Source of the DNA: an uncultured Prevotellaceae bacterium
GTDB taxonomy: Bacteria > Bacteroidota > Bacteroidia > Bacteroidales > Bacteroidaceae
DNA: 64,000 nucleotides
NCBI GenBank assembly: GCA_902774815.1
Contig: CACYJV010000011.1
Location: 169,680 to 233,679, forward strand
Direction: 5' to 3'
Shown here: piece by piece, positions 1-8,437 of the stretch
Layout of the letters: each line of letters begins with the position of its first letter
How positions within the stretch are numbered: the stretch's first letter is position 1
Position numbers and translations under genes: made by a program
The notes under the pieces: generated by a model
What the model was told of the DNA's origin: nothing
What the model saw: the letters and a program-made list of their open reading frames with translations, nothing else
Database searches by the model: none

Positions 1-569
1 GAAACAACTACGTTGCGGAATTCCTGGTTGATCTTCACAACCTTGAACTCCATGGTCTTTCCTACGAATACGTCGTAGTCGCGTATGGGATGTACGTCGA
101 TCTGGCTGCCGGGCAGGAATGCCTCGATGCCGAATACGTCGACAATCATACCGCCCTTCGTGCGGCACTTGATGTAACCCGTGATGACCTCCTCGTTGTC
201 GAGGGCGGCGTTCACGCGCTCCCAGCTCTTGCTCAGACGAGCTTTCTTGTGCGAAAGCACCAGCTGGCCTTTCTTGTCTTCAGCGTTCTCCACATAGACC
301 TCCACGGTGTCGCCCACCTTCAGGTCGGGGTTGTAGCGGAACTCGCTGGCGGCGATGATACCATCGCTCTTGTAACCGATGTTGACGATGACTTCCTTCT
401 TGTCGATGTGCGACACGACGCCGTCAACTACTTGGTGGTCGGCTACTTTGTTAAGGGTTTCGTCGTAAGCCTTCTGAAGTTCTTCGCGGCTTGCGCCCGT
501 TGATGAACCGTTTTCAAATTCTTCCCAGTTGAAGTCCTGCAGCGGTTCAATGTTTTTAAGATTTGACAT
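1..569 (-). CDS. rpsA: 30S ribosomal protein S1, N-terminal part (cut by window edge)
   Basis: Ribosomal protein S1 binds mRNA on the small ribosomal subunit through repeated S1 (OB-fold) domains. The 189 visible residues start MSNLKNIEPLQDFNWEEFEN, the usual opening of Bacteroidetes S1, and contain a first S1 domain (around VADHQVVDGVVSHIDKKEV) and most of a second (around EEVITGYIKCRTKGGMIVDV). The ATG at 569-567 is the first Met after the upstream leader and matches the family start. The remaining C-terminal domains lie beyond base 1. A leader of about 110 nt with a strong hairpin separates the start from a -7 box, so leader-based autoregulation, as known for S1 in other bacteria, is possible but unproven. 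Confidence 0.93.
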   Translation of the reverse strand, partial: MSNLKNIEPLQDFNWEEFENGSSTGASREELQKAYDETLNKVADHQVVDGVVSHIDKKEVIVNIGYKSDGIIAASEFRYNPDLKVGDTVEVYVENAEDKKGQLVLSHKKARLSKSWERVNAALDNEEVITGYIKCRTKGGMIVDVFGIEAFLPGSQIDVHPIRDYDVFVGKTMEFKVVKINQEFRNVVV

Positions 570-664
570 AAATGTTAATTAAAAAAGTTTGTAATGAAAT
601 AAAGTTAGACTTTATGTTAATTCACGATGCCCAACGGCTTCTTTGCCCATTGCTGGTCTCCGAA

Positions 665-679
665 AGCCGCAAAGCGGCT
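665..679 (-). promoter_or_regulatory. Hairpin at the 5' end of the rpsA leader
   Basis: AGCCGC-AAA-GCGGCT is a perfect 6-bp GC-rich stem with a 3-nt loop, directly downstream (on the minus strand) of the rpsA -7 box. It would sit at the extreme 5' end of the rpsA mRNA. It may stabilise the transcript or take part in S1 autoregulation; the role is inferred. Confidence 0.45.
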
Positions 680-680
680 G

Positions 681-688
681 CAAAGTTA
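681..688 (-). promoter_or_regulatory. Probable -7 box of the rpsA promoter
   Basis: On the minus strand this reads TAACTTTG, an exact match to the Bacteroidetes -7 consensus TAnnTTTG, about 110 nt before the rpsA start codon. No clear TTTG -33 element is seen at the expected spacing. Confidence 0.55.
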
Positions 689-804
689 CGCTTTTTCTTT
701 GCATTATGCGTGCGCGTGCAAGTGTTTTCCTATTTATTTAAGCAACTTTAACATATTATTCGTGTTTTTATCGCTTACGGATAGGTGGATTGAAGGATTT
801 TTTG

Positions 805-812
805 TAAATTTG
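805..812 (+). promoter_or_regulatory. Probable -7 box of the pfkA promoter
   Basis: TAAATTTG matches the Bacteroidetes -7 consensus and lies 25 nt before the pfkA ATG. The -33 element is not obvious. Confidence 0.5.
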
Positions 813-837
813 CAACATAATCAAACTTGAATTTATT

Positions 838-1815
838 ATGGCAAAAATCAAGACTATTGGTGTGCTGACCTCTGGTGGGGATGCACCTGGAATGAATGCA
901 GCAATACGTGCGGTGACGCGTGCAGGTATCTACAATGGTTTTCACGTGAAAGGCATCTATCGTGGTTACGAGGGTCTGATGAACGGCGAGATTCGCGAGT
1001 TCACGACCGAAAACGTGAGTGGTATCATCAATCAGGGCGGCACCATCTTGAAGACTGCACGCTCGAAGGATTTCGCGACGCCTGAGGGTAGGGAGCGTGC
1101 CTGGCAGCAGTTGCAGGCCAACGACATTCAGGCACTCGTCGTGATTGGCGGCAACGGTTCGCTGACTGGTGCGATGGAGCTTGCCCGTGAGTACGACATC
1201 TGCTGTATAGGCTTGCCGGGAACCATTGACAACGACCTCTATGGCACCGACTCGACCATCGGCTACGACACGACGATGAACACTATCATGGAATGTGTCG
1301 ACCGTATTCGCGACACGGCACAAAGCCACGAGCGCATCTTCTTCGTCGAGGTGATGGGCCGCGATGCCGGTTTCCTGGCTCAGAACTCAGCCATCGCCTG
1401 TGGAGCCGAGGCAGCCATCATTCCGGAGGACATGTCGCGCGTCGACCAGCTGGCGCGTTTCATGGAGCGTGGCATCAGAAAGTCGAAGAAATCGTGCATC
1501 GTCATCGTCTCGGAGAGTCCGAAGTGTGGTGCCATGTACTATGCCGACCGTGTGAAAAAGGAGTTCCCGCAGTTCGACGTGCGCGTGAGTATTCTCGGCC
1601 ATCTGCAGCGTGGAGGCAGCCCGACGGCGCACGACCGTATCCTGGCAAGTCGCACTGGCGTCGGTGCCATCGAGGCAATCATTCAGGGACAACGCAACAT
1701 CATGATTGGCGTTCGCAACAACGAAGTCGTCTATGTACCGCTCTCTGAGGCCATCCGTCAGGACAAGCCTTTCGACAAGAAGCTGTTCAAGGTGCTCGAC
1801 GAGCTGAGCATTTGA
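838..1815 (+). CDS. pfkA: ATP-dependent 6-phosphofructokinase
   Basis: Phosphorylates fructose 6-phosphate to fructose 1,6-bisphosphate in glycolysis; cytoplasmic. The 325 residues match the compact bacterial PfkA length. [16 protein letters not shown] (about 11-26) is the nucleotide-binding start. [16 protein letters not shown] holds the catalytic Asp pair, and Gly rather than Lys before TIDND points to ATP rather than pyrophosphate as donor. The Mg-ATP loop reads GGNGS where E. coli PfkA has GGDGS, so the Gly that marks ATP use is kept but the neighbouring Asp is Asn. It is a single-gene unit with its own promoter, followed by a 22-bp repeat array and then convergent uxaB. Confidence 0.95.
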   Translation: MAKIKTIGVLTSGGDAPGMNAAIRAVTRAGIYNGFHVKGIYRGYEGLMNGEIREFTTENVSGIINQGGTILKTARSKDFATPEGRERAWQQLQANDIQALVVIGGNGSLTGAMELAREYDICCIGLPGTIDNDLYGTDSTIGYDTTMNTIMECVDRIRDTAQSHERIFFVEVMGRDAGFLAQNSAIACGAEAAIIPEDMSRVDQLARFMERGIRKSKKSCIVIVSESPKCGAMYYADRVKKEFPQFDVRVSILGHLQRGGSPTAHDRILASRTGVGAIEAIIQGQRNIMIGVRNNEVVYVPLSEAIRQDKPFDKKLFKVLDELSI

Positions 1816-1890
1816 TGCATCGGAGTAGTTCCGTTCCGTCTGGACATACAATCTCTCTTTCACATAATAGTCATGCTTCGTGCCCAATAC

Positions 1891-2131
1891 AGTAATGCTC
1901 TGTAAGGCACGGAGCATTCTTTTGTATGCTGAGGAGCTTAGCTCTGTACTTTACGGAGAATAGCTCTATACTTTACAGAGCATAGCTCTATAGCTTGTAG
2001 GGCATTGCTTTGTACCTGATGGAGCATTGCTTTGCAACCTGTAGAGCATATTTTATACCCTGTAAAGCATAGCTCTGTAACAAAGAAAGCGATGCCTTAC
2101 GACATGTAAAGCACCGCTTTGTTGTACTCTG
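1891..2131. repeat. Array 1 of degenerate 22-bp repeats
   Basis: Eleven head-to-tail units with a 22-bp period (one is 21 bp) fill most of the 332-bp gap between convergent pfkA and uxaB. Typical units are AGCATTGCTTTGTACCTGAT+GG and AGCATAGCTCTATAGCTTGT+AG. The best conserved part is AGCAT(A/T)GCT(C/T)TGTA near the unit start, which is close to self-complementary (AGCATTGCT/AGCAATGCT); the last 8 bases vary. There are no spacers, so it is not a CRISPR. The period is not a multiple of three, so it is unlikely to be coding. Arrays of the same family lie at 15325-15567 and 33811-34020. No other feature is seen in this gap. Confidence 0.85.
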
Positions 2132-2147
2132 TGAGTTGATGAAGCGC

Positions 2148-3626
2148 TTAGAGGATGGTCTTCACTGCCTCCAGCATGCCCTTCTCCTGAATCAGGTCGA
2201 GGTCTTTCTTGACGAGTTCGGCCAGACCTGGCACATTGTGAAGGTCCTCGCCCCAGATGAAGTCGGCTGCAAGCACGCCGTCGGCAACCTTCTGCGTGTC
2301 GCCTGTTGCCCACAGATCCTTCAGCAGTTGCATGATCTTCTCGTCGTCGTTCGGCACGATTTCGGCACCGTCCTCACGTACTCCGCCCTTGTAGTAAGTG
2401 ATGATGGCAGCGAGGCCAAACACCAGTCCCTCAGGCAGTTGTCCCTTGCGCTCAAGATAAGTCTTCACGCCTGGCAGGTCACGGGCCTGGAACTTCGGGA
2501 ACGAGTTCAGCATGATGCTCGTCACCTGGTGGTCGACGTACGGATTGTTGAAGCGCTCCAGCACGTCGGAAGCAAACTGCTCGAGCTCGTCCTTCGGCAG
2601 ATTGAGCGTCTCCATGAGCTCCTCGAACTGCACTTTGTGGATGTACTTGCCCAGCACTGGATGGTTGCAGGCATCGCGAACGATGTTGACACCACTCAGA
2701 TAGGTGACAGGCGAAAGAACGGTGTGCGGGCCGTTGAGCAGCGTCACCTTGCGCTCGTGGTAAGGTTTCTCGCTCTCGGCGATGAGCACGTGCAGTCCAG
2801 CCTTCTCGGCAGGGAACTCGCGGCGCAGCTCTTCGCAGGTCATGTTCTCGGCTTTCTCAATCACCCAGAGGTGGAAAATCTCAGCCTGAACGACGAGGTT
2901 GTCCTTGTAACCAATCTTCTGCTGTATGTCGGCAATCTCCTTGCGCGGGAATCCGGGAACGATGCGGTCGACAAGCGTAGCGCAGACATAGTTGTACTTC
3001 GTGAACCACTCCTTGAATCCTTCGTAGTCGGCACCGAAGTCGTCCTTCCACAGCTCGATATACTTGTAGATGCACTCCTTCAGGTGGTGGCCGTTAAGGA
3101 ATATCAACTCGCAAGGCATGATGATGAGTCCCTTCGAGGGATCGCCGCCAAACGTCTGATAACGACGATAGAGCAGCTGCACCAGCTTGCCGGGATAGCT
3201 GCTTGCGGGAGCGTCGCTGAGTTTACATTCGGGGTCGAAGGCGATACCAGCCTCCGTGGTGTTGGAAATGACAAAGCGAATCTCGGGCTGCTCGGCAAGT
3301 GCCATGAACGCCCAGTTCTGCGTGTAGGGATTAAGGGCACGGCTGATGACGTCGATGCGCTCCAGTGAGTTCACGGCCTCACCGTTGAGCCTTCCCTGCA
3401 GATTGACGTGGTAGAGGCAGTCCTGACCGTTGAGCCAGTCGACCATTCCGCGCTCGATGGGCTGTACGACGACAACGCTGCCGTTGAAGTTCGTCTTCTG
3501 ATTCATGTTCCAGAGAATCCAATCAACAAAAGCACGAAGGAAGTTACCCTCGCCAAACTGGATGACTCTTTCAGGCATAGTGCTCTTCGGAGCATACTGC
3601 CTGTTCAATGGCATTAACTTTTCCAT
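2148..3626 (-). CDS. uxaB: Tagaturonate reductase (altronate oxidoreductase)
   Basis: NADH-linked reduction of D-tagaturonate to D-altronate in galacturonate breakdown; cytoplasmic. At 492 aa it is close to E. coli UxaB and shares its hallmark stretches: VIQFGEGNFLRAFVDW at 21-36 (Rossmann nucleotide site), RFVISNTTEAGIAFD, IIMPCELI, and ERKVTLLNGPHT near residue 292, where the Lys, Asn and His of the long-chain polyol dehydrogenase family lie. Translation is placed at MEKLMPLNRQ because upstream in-frame codons are AT-rich and unlike the family. It lies downstream of uxuB but has its own -7 box, so it can be expressed apart from the uxuAB unit. The isomerase UxaC and altronate dehydratase UxaA are not in the window. 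Confidence 0.9.
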   Translation of the reverse strand: MEKLMPLNRQYAPKSTMPERVIQFGEGNFLRAFVDWILWNMNQKTNFNGSVVVVQPIERGMVDWLNGQDCLYHVNLQGRLNGEAVNSLERIDVISRALNPYTQNWAFMALAEQPEIRFVISNTTEAGIAFDPECKLSDAPASSYPGKLVQLLYRRYQTFGGDPSKGLIIMPCELIFLNGHHLKECIYKYIELWKDDFGADYEGFKEWFTKYNYVCATLVDRIVPGFPRKEIADIQQKIGYKDNLVVQAEIFHLWVIEKAENMTCEELRREFPAEKAGLHVLIAESEKPYHERKVTLLNGPHTVLSPVTYLSGVNIVRDACNHPVLGKYIHKVQFEELMETLNLPKDELEQFASDVLERFNNPYVDHQVTSIMLNSFPKFQARDLPGVKTYLERKGQLPEGLVFGLAAIITYYKGGVREDGAEIVPNDDEKIMQLLKDLWATGDTQKVADGVLAADFIWGEDLHNVPGLAELVKKDLDLIQEKGMLEAVKTIL

Positions 3627-3680
3627 GTTGTTCTTTTTCTTGATGATATGGTTTTTGGTTATTATGCTTATACACTTCTG

Positions 3681-3688
3681 CAAAGATA
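3681..3688 (-). promoter_or_regulatory. Probable -7 box of the uxaB promoter
   Basis: Reads TATCTTTG on the minus strand, 54 nt before the chosen uxaB start and between the end of uxuB and uxaB. Confidence 0.5.
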
Positions 3689-3771
3689 CTAAATAATTAT
3701 CAGTTTGAAGAAACCATTAACCAACATTAACACGTAGTGCCTGCTGACCGTTCAGAGGGCAGGGGAGGGCG

Positions 3772-5358
3772 CTATCGGGCTGAAACATACTTGTGCAGGG
3801 TTGCCCTGACGGCACCTTTCCCTGCAAAGAGTTCGCGCACCATGCCTTCGATCTGCTCGCCAAAACCAGCCTCGTAGAGGTCAAGACCGAACACGTCCTT
3901 ACGAGAATAGAGTTGGTGAAGGCACGACAGGTCTTGGTCGGGCTTGCCAATCTGCAGCGGTTCGACGATTGCTTGTAGTTCGCTCAGCATAGGATCGGGC
4001 GACGGCTGGAAGGCGTTTCCTTCGTCGTCAATGCCTTTCAAGTAGCGGGCATAGCCGGCTAAGGTGAGCGGAATGAGCACGAGGTTCTGCGTGTCGAGGC
4101 CTCGGTTGAGGTACTTCTTGATGGTCTCACCAAAGCGGATGGGCAACTTCTGCGATGTGTCCATGGCTATACGCTGAGGGGCATCTGGCATGAAAGGATT
4201 CGGCAGACGACGGTTAATGACAGCTCCGATGAACTCATACGGGTTCAAGACGCCAGGATCGGTCACCACGGGCATGGCCTCGATGTAGCCGATCTTTTGT
4301 ACGAAGGCACGCAAGTCAGGGTCGGCCATCTCGGCTGAGATGAGCGTATAGCCCAACATGCAGCCATAGATGCTCATCGCCGTATGCAGGGGATTAAGGC
4401 ATGTGGTCACTTTCATCGTCTCCACCTTGTCGACGGTCTCACGTGTCGTGTAGAGTGCACCACCCAGATCGAGTGGCGGACGGCCGTTGGTGTAGTGGTC
4501 TTCGATGACCAGATATTGCACTTCCTCAGCATTTACGAATGGTGCTGTGAAGGTGTGTCGCTCGGTTTCTATGTAGTTGTTGTCCTCGAATCCGTCCTCG
4601 GCCAACATTTGCTTCACCTTCTCGTGTGGACGCGGCGTGATTTTGTCGATCATCGACCAGGGGAAAGTAATCTTCGTCTCGTCATTCAGGTAGTCAAGGA
4701 ACTCCTGCGGAACGAGTCCGTCTTTTTGCCAACGTTCGGCATAGGCAAATACCCCGGCACGTACGCGGTCGCCGTTGTGCGAGCAGTTGTCCATCGATTG
4801 CAGTGTCAGAGGCAGTCGTCCTGCCTGATAGCGCTCGTAGAGTAGTGCGCAAACCTTGCCCATGGCCAGCACGGGCAAAAGGCCCCGCTCCAGGTCGGCA
4901 GGTGCTACGCCATAGCCTTTTTCCGTGATCGTGAACGACACCATCTGCAAAGAAGGCTTGCGGAAGATTTCGACGAGACGCTTCCAATCGTCAAACTGCG
5001 GGTCGGCCTTCAGTGCCTCGGTCACCGAAGCGATGACTTTCTTCTCGATGGTGCCCGTCGATTGCAGGCTTACGAGCAACGAGAGGTTCTCGTAGGGTTT
5101 GTAGGCTTTGTCGACGACCTCGAAATCGAAGGTCTCGGCAACGATGACGCCGCGGTCGTAACGGCCTGTGTTGAGTGCGTCGTTGAGGATGGCTGCCGGG
5201 AAGGCACGGAAGATGTTGCCACCGCCAAAGTGCACCCATGTGGGTTCCTCGTAGGTTTTTCTTACAACTGCTTTGCGATCGAATTTAGGAAGTTGGTAGC
5301 CCTTGGCTTCCCATTCCTTGGCATCGAACTGCCCTGAAAGGATGTCAGTTAGTTTCAT
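3772..5358 (-). CDS. uxuB: D-mannonate oxidoreductase (fructuronate reductase), mannitol dehydrogenase family
   Basis: Long-chain polyol dehydrogenase predicted to reduce D-fructuronate to D-mannonate with NADH, the step before UxuA. The 528 residues show the N-terminal Rossmann motif HFGGGNIFRAFPAAIL (about 43-58), a segment EVVDKAYKPYENLSLLVS, and the catalytic Lys/Asn/His pattern MKVTTCLNPLHTAMSI near residue 316. It is 5 nt downstream of uxuA and clearly co-transcribed with it, which supports fructuronate over mannitol as substrate. Mannitol or arabinitol dehydrogenase activity cannot be excluded from sequence alone. Confidence 0.82.
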   Translation of the reverse strand: MKLTDILSGQFDAKEWEAKGYQLPKFDRKAVVRKTYEEPTWVHFGGGNIFRAFPAAILNDALNTGRYDRGVIVAETFDFEVVDKAYKPYENLSLLVSLQSTGTIEKKVIASVTEALKADPQFDDWKRLVEIFRKPSLQMVSFTITEKGYGVAPADLERGLLPVLAMGKVCALLYERYQAGRLPLTLQSMDNCSHNGDRVRAGVFAYAERWQKDGLVPQEFLDYLNDETKITFPWSMIDKITPRPHEKVKQMLAEDGFEDNNYIETERHTFTAPFVNAEEVQYLVIEDHYTNGRPPLDLGGALYTTRETVDKVETMKVTTCLNPLHTAMSIYGCMLGYTLISAEMADPDLRAFVQKIGYIEAMPVVTDPGVLNPYEFIGAVINRRLPNPFMPDAPQRIAMDTSQKLPIRFGETIKKYLNRGLDTQNLVLIPLTLAGYARYLKGIDDEGNAFQPSPDPMLSELQAIVEPLQIGKPDQDLSCLHQLYSRKDVFGLDLYEAGFGEQIEGMVRELFAGKGAVRATLHKYVSAR

Positions 5359-5363
5359 GATGA

Positions 5364-6617
5364 TTAGTCGAAAAATCCAGGTTGTTTGTAGTTGATTCCT
5401 AATTCACGGTCGACGGTTGCAAGGATGCCCTGCACCTGTCCGAGTGCAAACATTCGGCCGAGCAGCGTATAGCCGGCGTTGTGGCCATGACTCGATTCGT
5501 CCATGATGCCGCCAGGCTCGTCGGTGAAGGTCATGCCATGGTCGACGCGCATAGGGAGCTGCGGGTTCTCCTTCTCGAAGATGCGGCAAAGCTCAATGAT
5601 GTCTGCGCGTCCGCCCAGGTGGCTGGCTTCTGTGAAGTCGCCGTTGGGGAAGATATGGCATGAGCGTAGGTGCACGAAGTGGGTGCGTGGGGCAAACTTG
5701 TGAGCCATCTCGACCACGTTGTTGTAGGCACCTGCACTGAGCGAACCGGCACAGAAGGTCAGTCCGTTGTGCTTGTTGGGCACGGCATTGAGGAACCACT
5801 CGATGTCTTCCTCGGTGCGTACGATACGGGGCAGACCGAGCACTTCGATAGGTGGATCGTCGGGATGAACGCACATGTTCATGCCGCACTCCTCGCAAAC
5901 CGGCATAATGGCCTCAAGGAAATATTTCATGTTGGCCCTTAGCTGCTGCTTGTCGATGCCTTTGTACAGGTTGAGGAACTCGCGGAACTTCTGCAGGGGA
6001 GCCTCGTCGTTCTCGCTGAAGTTGCCGCTTACGAAGCCCTGAGTCTTGATGACGATGTTCTCGACAAGCTTGTGGTCTTTCTCCGGCGTCATGTGCTTGG
6101 CCAGTTCATCGGCCTCGGCCAGCACGTTGCGCCCTTCGCCTACGCCCTTTGGGAATTTTAGTTGGGCCCATTCCTCTCGTGCACCTTCGCGTTTCAGCAG
6201 ATAGATGTCGAAATAGGCAAACTCTGCATAGTTGAAGTAGAGGTTTGTGGCACCGTTGGGATTCTCGTGTTGCAGGTCGGTGCGAGCCCAGTCGAGCACA
6301 GGCATGAAGTTGTAGCAGATGCAATGGATACCCTCTGCCGACAGGTTGCGGAGCGACTCTTTATAGACTTCAATCTGATGATCGCGGTCGGGACCTCCGT
6401 ATTTAATGGTTTCAACAACTGGAAGGCTTTCGACAACACTCCACTTCATGCCGTAGCTCTCGATGTATTCGCGCAGATCACGAATTTTTTCGCGGGTCCA
6501 TACTTCGCCAAGCGGCACGTCGTGGAGGGCTGTGACGATGCCCTCAACACCAATTTGTCTGAGCATGGCAAGCGTAATCTTGTCTTTCTTGCCAAACCAT
6601 CTCCAGGTTCTTTCCAT
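5364..6617 (-). CDS. uxuA: Mannonate dehydratase
   Basis: Dehydrates D-mannonate to 2-keto-3-deoxygluconate in glucuronate catabolism. The 417 residues begin MERTWRWFGKKDKITL. They carry the family's metal-site region MNMCVHPDDPP (Cys and His), HFVHLRSC with its Cys, and RVDHGMTF near the C-terminus, all on a xylose-isomerase-like TIM barrel. It is in one transcription unit with the upstream phosphodiesterase gene (14-nt gap) and downstream uxuB (5-nt gap). The dehydratase and reductase together give fructuronate to KDG; KDG kinase and aldolase are not here. Confidence 0.94.
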   Translation of the reverse strand: MERTWRWFGKKDKITLAMLRQIGVEGIVTALHDVPLGEVWTREKIRDLREYIESYGMKWSVVESLPVVETIKYGGPDRDHQIEVYKESLRNLSAEGIHCICYNFMPVLDWARTDLQHENPNGATNLYFNYAEFAYFDIYLLKREGAREEWAQLKFPKGVGEGRNVLAEADELAKHMTPEKDHKLVENIVIKTQGFVSGNFSENDEAPLQKFREFLNLYKGIDKQQLRANMKYFLEAIMPVCEECGMNMCVHPDDPPIEVLGLPRIVRTEEDIEWFLNAVPNKHNGLTFCAGSLSAGAYNNVVEMAHKFAPRTHFVHLRSCHIFPNGDFTEASHLGGRADIIELCRIFEKENPQLPMRVDHGMTFTDEPGGIMDESSHGHNAGYTLLGRMFALGQVQGILATVDRELGINYKQPGFFD

Positions 6618-6631
6618 AGTTTATCGTTGTA

Positions 6632-7801
6632 TTAGTGAATGTTAATATCGTATCCGTCGTTGGGTGCGGGCTCAATGCCCAGTAGTTTGCACACGAAGTT
6701 GTAGACGCAGACGTTGGGGAAATCAGGCAGCGTCGTGTGCGGAATGTCCGGTCCGATGGCGCGGAAGAGAGCGTGCATCTCCTGCAGGTTCGGGTCATAG
6801 CCGTGTGTACCTCCGGCTTCTATCGGTTTCTCATAGACGATGTAGCCGATGTCGGGCAATACAATCACGTCGCCAATGCGCGAAGAAGTGCCATAGTGCA
6901 GGTAGGCAGGAACCTCATTCTTGCGCCATACTTTTGCATGGTCAATATCTCGCAGGGCATTATAGATGGAGTCGGTGCATCCTGGGTTGGCATAGACGCA
7001 TGCCGGAATCTCGCCCACGACATCACGCACCCATTCGGGTTTCAGCAGATGGGCTATGCGTATGGCATGCGTTGAGTCGACCCATGCCATGCCGTGGTCT
7101 GAGACAACGACCAGATTGGTGGTCTTTTGCAAGTTGTGGCGGCACAGCGTAGTGTAAAGATGTCCGATGAGCGAATCTACTCGCATCACAGCCCGCCTTG
7201 TTTCCTTTCCCTGTGGACCATGGCGATGACCTTTGGAGTCGGGTTCTTCCAGATAAGCCATGATGAGTTGTGGCCGCTCTTCCGTTGGCTTAGCCAACTG
7301 AGCGATAATGCCATTGATGCGTTGTTCGAGCGAGAGGCGGGGCTTTGCATCATAATTATAATAGGTGTCGGGATGCTGTCCGAGAATGGCAACGTCGGAA
7401 CCGGGCCAGTAGAAAACAGCAGTGCGAAGTCCTTGTCGTTTGGCTGTGATCCAGATGGGTTCGCCACCGTAATACTTTGGGTTGAACTTCTGTTCGGCAT
7501 TGCCAAGCGAGAACACTTCGCCCGTAGCTACGTCGAGAAATGAGTTCGCCACGATGCCATGGTGATCGGGGTAGAGACCGGTTGCAAGTGTATAATGATT
7601 GGGGAAGGTTTTCGATGGAAACGAGGGGATGAGTCCTGCCGACATTCCGTTTTCGGCCATGAAATCGAATGTGGGAGTATCGTACCATTCAGGATAGTCT
7701 GCCCTGCATCCGTCGAGCGAAATCAAGATGGTTGTGTGCTGTCCCAAAGTCGTTAACAGCATTGAAAACGAGCACGAAATAAAGAGAAATAGTCTTTTCA
7801 T
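6632..7801 (-). CDS. Secreted type I phosphodiesterase/nucleotide pyrophosphatase
   Basis: Alkaline-phosphatase-superfamily hydrolase of the NPP type, which cleaves nucleotide or other phosphodiester bonds with two zinc ions. A signal peptide (residues 1-20, MKRLFLFISC..TTLG) predicts export. SLDG supplies the first metal Asp (D30), PSKTFPNHY the nucleophilic Thr (T65), and EEPDSKGHRHG, SDHGM and GGTHGYDP the remaining metal ligands in the family order. The length of 389 aa is normal for the bacterial NPP core. Its substrate is unknown. Being first in a unit with uxuA-uxuB is odd, and no link to uronates can be read from the sequence. Confidence 0.85.
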   Translation of the reverse strand: MKRLFLFISCSFSMLLTTLGQHTTILISLDGCRADYPEWYDTPTFDFMAENGMSAGLIPSFPSKTFPNHYTLATGLYPDHHGIVANSFLDVATGEVFSLGNAEQKFNPKYYGGEPIWITAKRQGLRTAVFYWPGSDVAILGQHPDTYYNYDAKPRLSLEQRINGIIAQLAKPTEERPQLIMAYLEEPDSKGHRHGPQGKETRRAVMRVDSLIGHLYTTLCRHNLQKTTNLVVVSDHGMAWVDSTHAIRIAHLLKPEWVRDVVGEIPACVYANPGCTDSIYNALRDIDHAKVWRKNEVPAYLHYGTSSRIGDVIVLPDIGYIVYEKPIEAGGTHGYDPNLQEMHALFRAIGPDIPHTTLPDFPNVCVYNFVCKLLGIEPAPNDGYDINIH

Positions 7802-7824
7802 GTAATATATTTTTATTTGTGTGG

Positions 7825-7832
7825 CAAAGTTA
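7825..7832 (-). promoter_or_regulatory. Probable -7 box for the phosphodiesterase-uxuA-uxuB unit
   Basis: TAACTTTG on the minus strand, 23 nt before the phosphodiesterase ATG, in the region divergent from the AraC-type gene. Confidence 0.55.
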
Positions 7833-7886
7833 CGACTTTTTTTGAAAAAAAAAGCCGAAAAGATGTTTTATTTCAAATTAAATAAC

Positions 7887-7894
7887 TACTTTTG
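7887..7894 (+). promoter_or_regulatory. Probable -7 box for the AraC-type gene unit
   Basis: TACTTTTG, matching TAnnTTTG, 36 nt before the start codon at 7931. Confidence 0.45.
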
Positions 7895-7930
7895 CATACT
7901 CTTTTGGAGTTTCCTTAAACAAATTATATT

Positions 7931-8434
7931 ATGGCTAAATACAATATTGTTGAGAAGAAAGAAAAAGAAGCATCATACCGCTCGATGGTAAGTGAACAGG
8001 TGATGAGAGAACTGCAAGAAGGAATATTAGAAGTTATCATCAACCAGAAAAAATTTAAAGACAAGAACTATTCTGCTAAGAGGCTCGCAGAAGATTTGGG
8101 AACGAACACACGATATATTTCAGCTGTGGTCAATGTTAAGTTCGGCATGAACTATACGTCTTTTGTAAATTCTTTTCGCATCAAGGAGGCACTAGCCATG
8201 CTTACCGAAAGTCGTTACTACGACATGAAGATGCAGGACATATCTGATTATGTTGGATTTTCAAATCGCCAGTCTTTCTATGCTTCTTTCTTCAAGACTG
8301 TTAAGATGACTCCCAGAGAGTACCGAAAGAGATACCTCGATGCACATCCTGATGTGGCCGAAAAGATAGAGGCACAGAAGGCCAAGAAGCGTCGGGCAAG
8401 GAAGAACCGAAAGAAGAGAACCAATTCACAATAA
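7931..8434 (+). CDS. AraC-type DNA-binding protein without a sensor domain
   Basis: Small cytoplasmic regulator of 167 aa. Residues about 50-137 form the double helix-turn-helix of AraC/XylS proteins: the first HTH around SAKRLAEDLGTNTRYISAVV, the linker FVNSFRIKEALAML, and the second HTH with ISDYVGFSNRQSFYASFFK followed by TPREYRKRY. The N-terminal 45 residues are charged and too short for a ligand-binding cupin. The C-terminal tail is very basic (AKKRRARKNRKKR). It sits 3 nt upstream of the dipeptidyl peptidase III gene and is probably co-transcribed with it. Regulatory targets and any signal are unknown. Confidence 0.85.
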   Translation: MAKYNIVEKKEKEASYRSMVSEQVMRELQEGILEVIINQKKFKDKNYSAKRLAEDLGTNTRYISAVVNVKFGMNYTSFVNSFRIKEALAMLTESRYYDMKMQDISDYVGFSNRQSFYASFFKTVKMTPREYRKRYLDAHPDVAEKIEAQKAKKRRARKNRKKRTNSQ

Positions 8435-8437
8435 ACA

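Noticed and set aside
1891-2131. CRISPR array
   Set aside because: Repeats are contiguous with no unique spacers, units are degenerate and no cas genes are present. The same applies to the arrays at 15325 and 33811.
2136-3368. 410-codon plus-strand frame opposite uxaB
   Set aside because: Antisense shadow of a well-supported gene; starts in the repeat array and has no domain.
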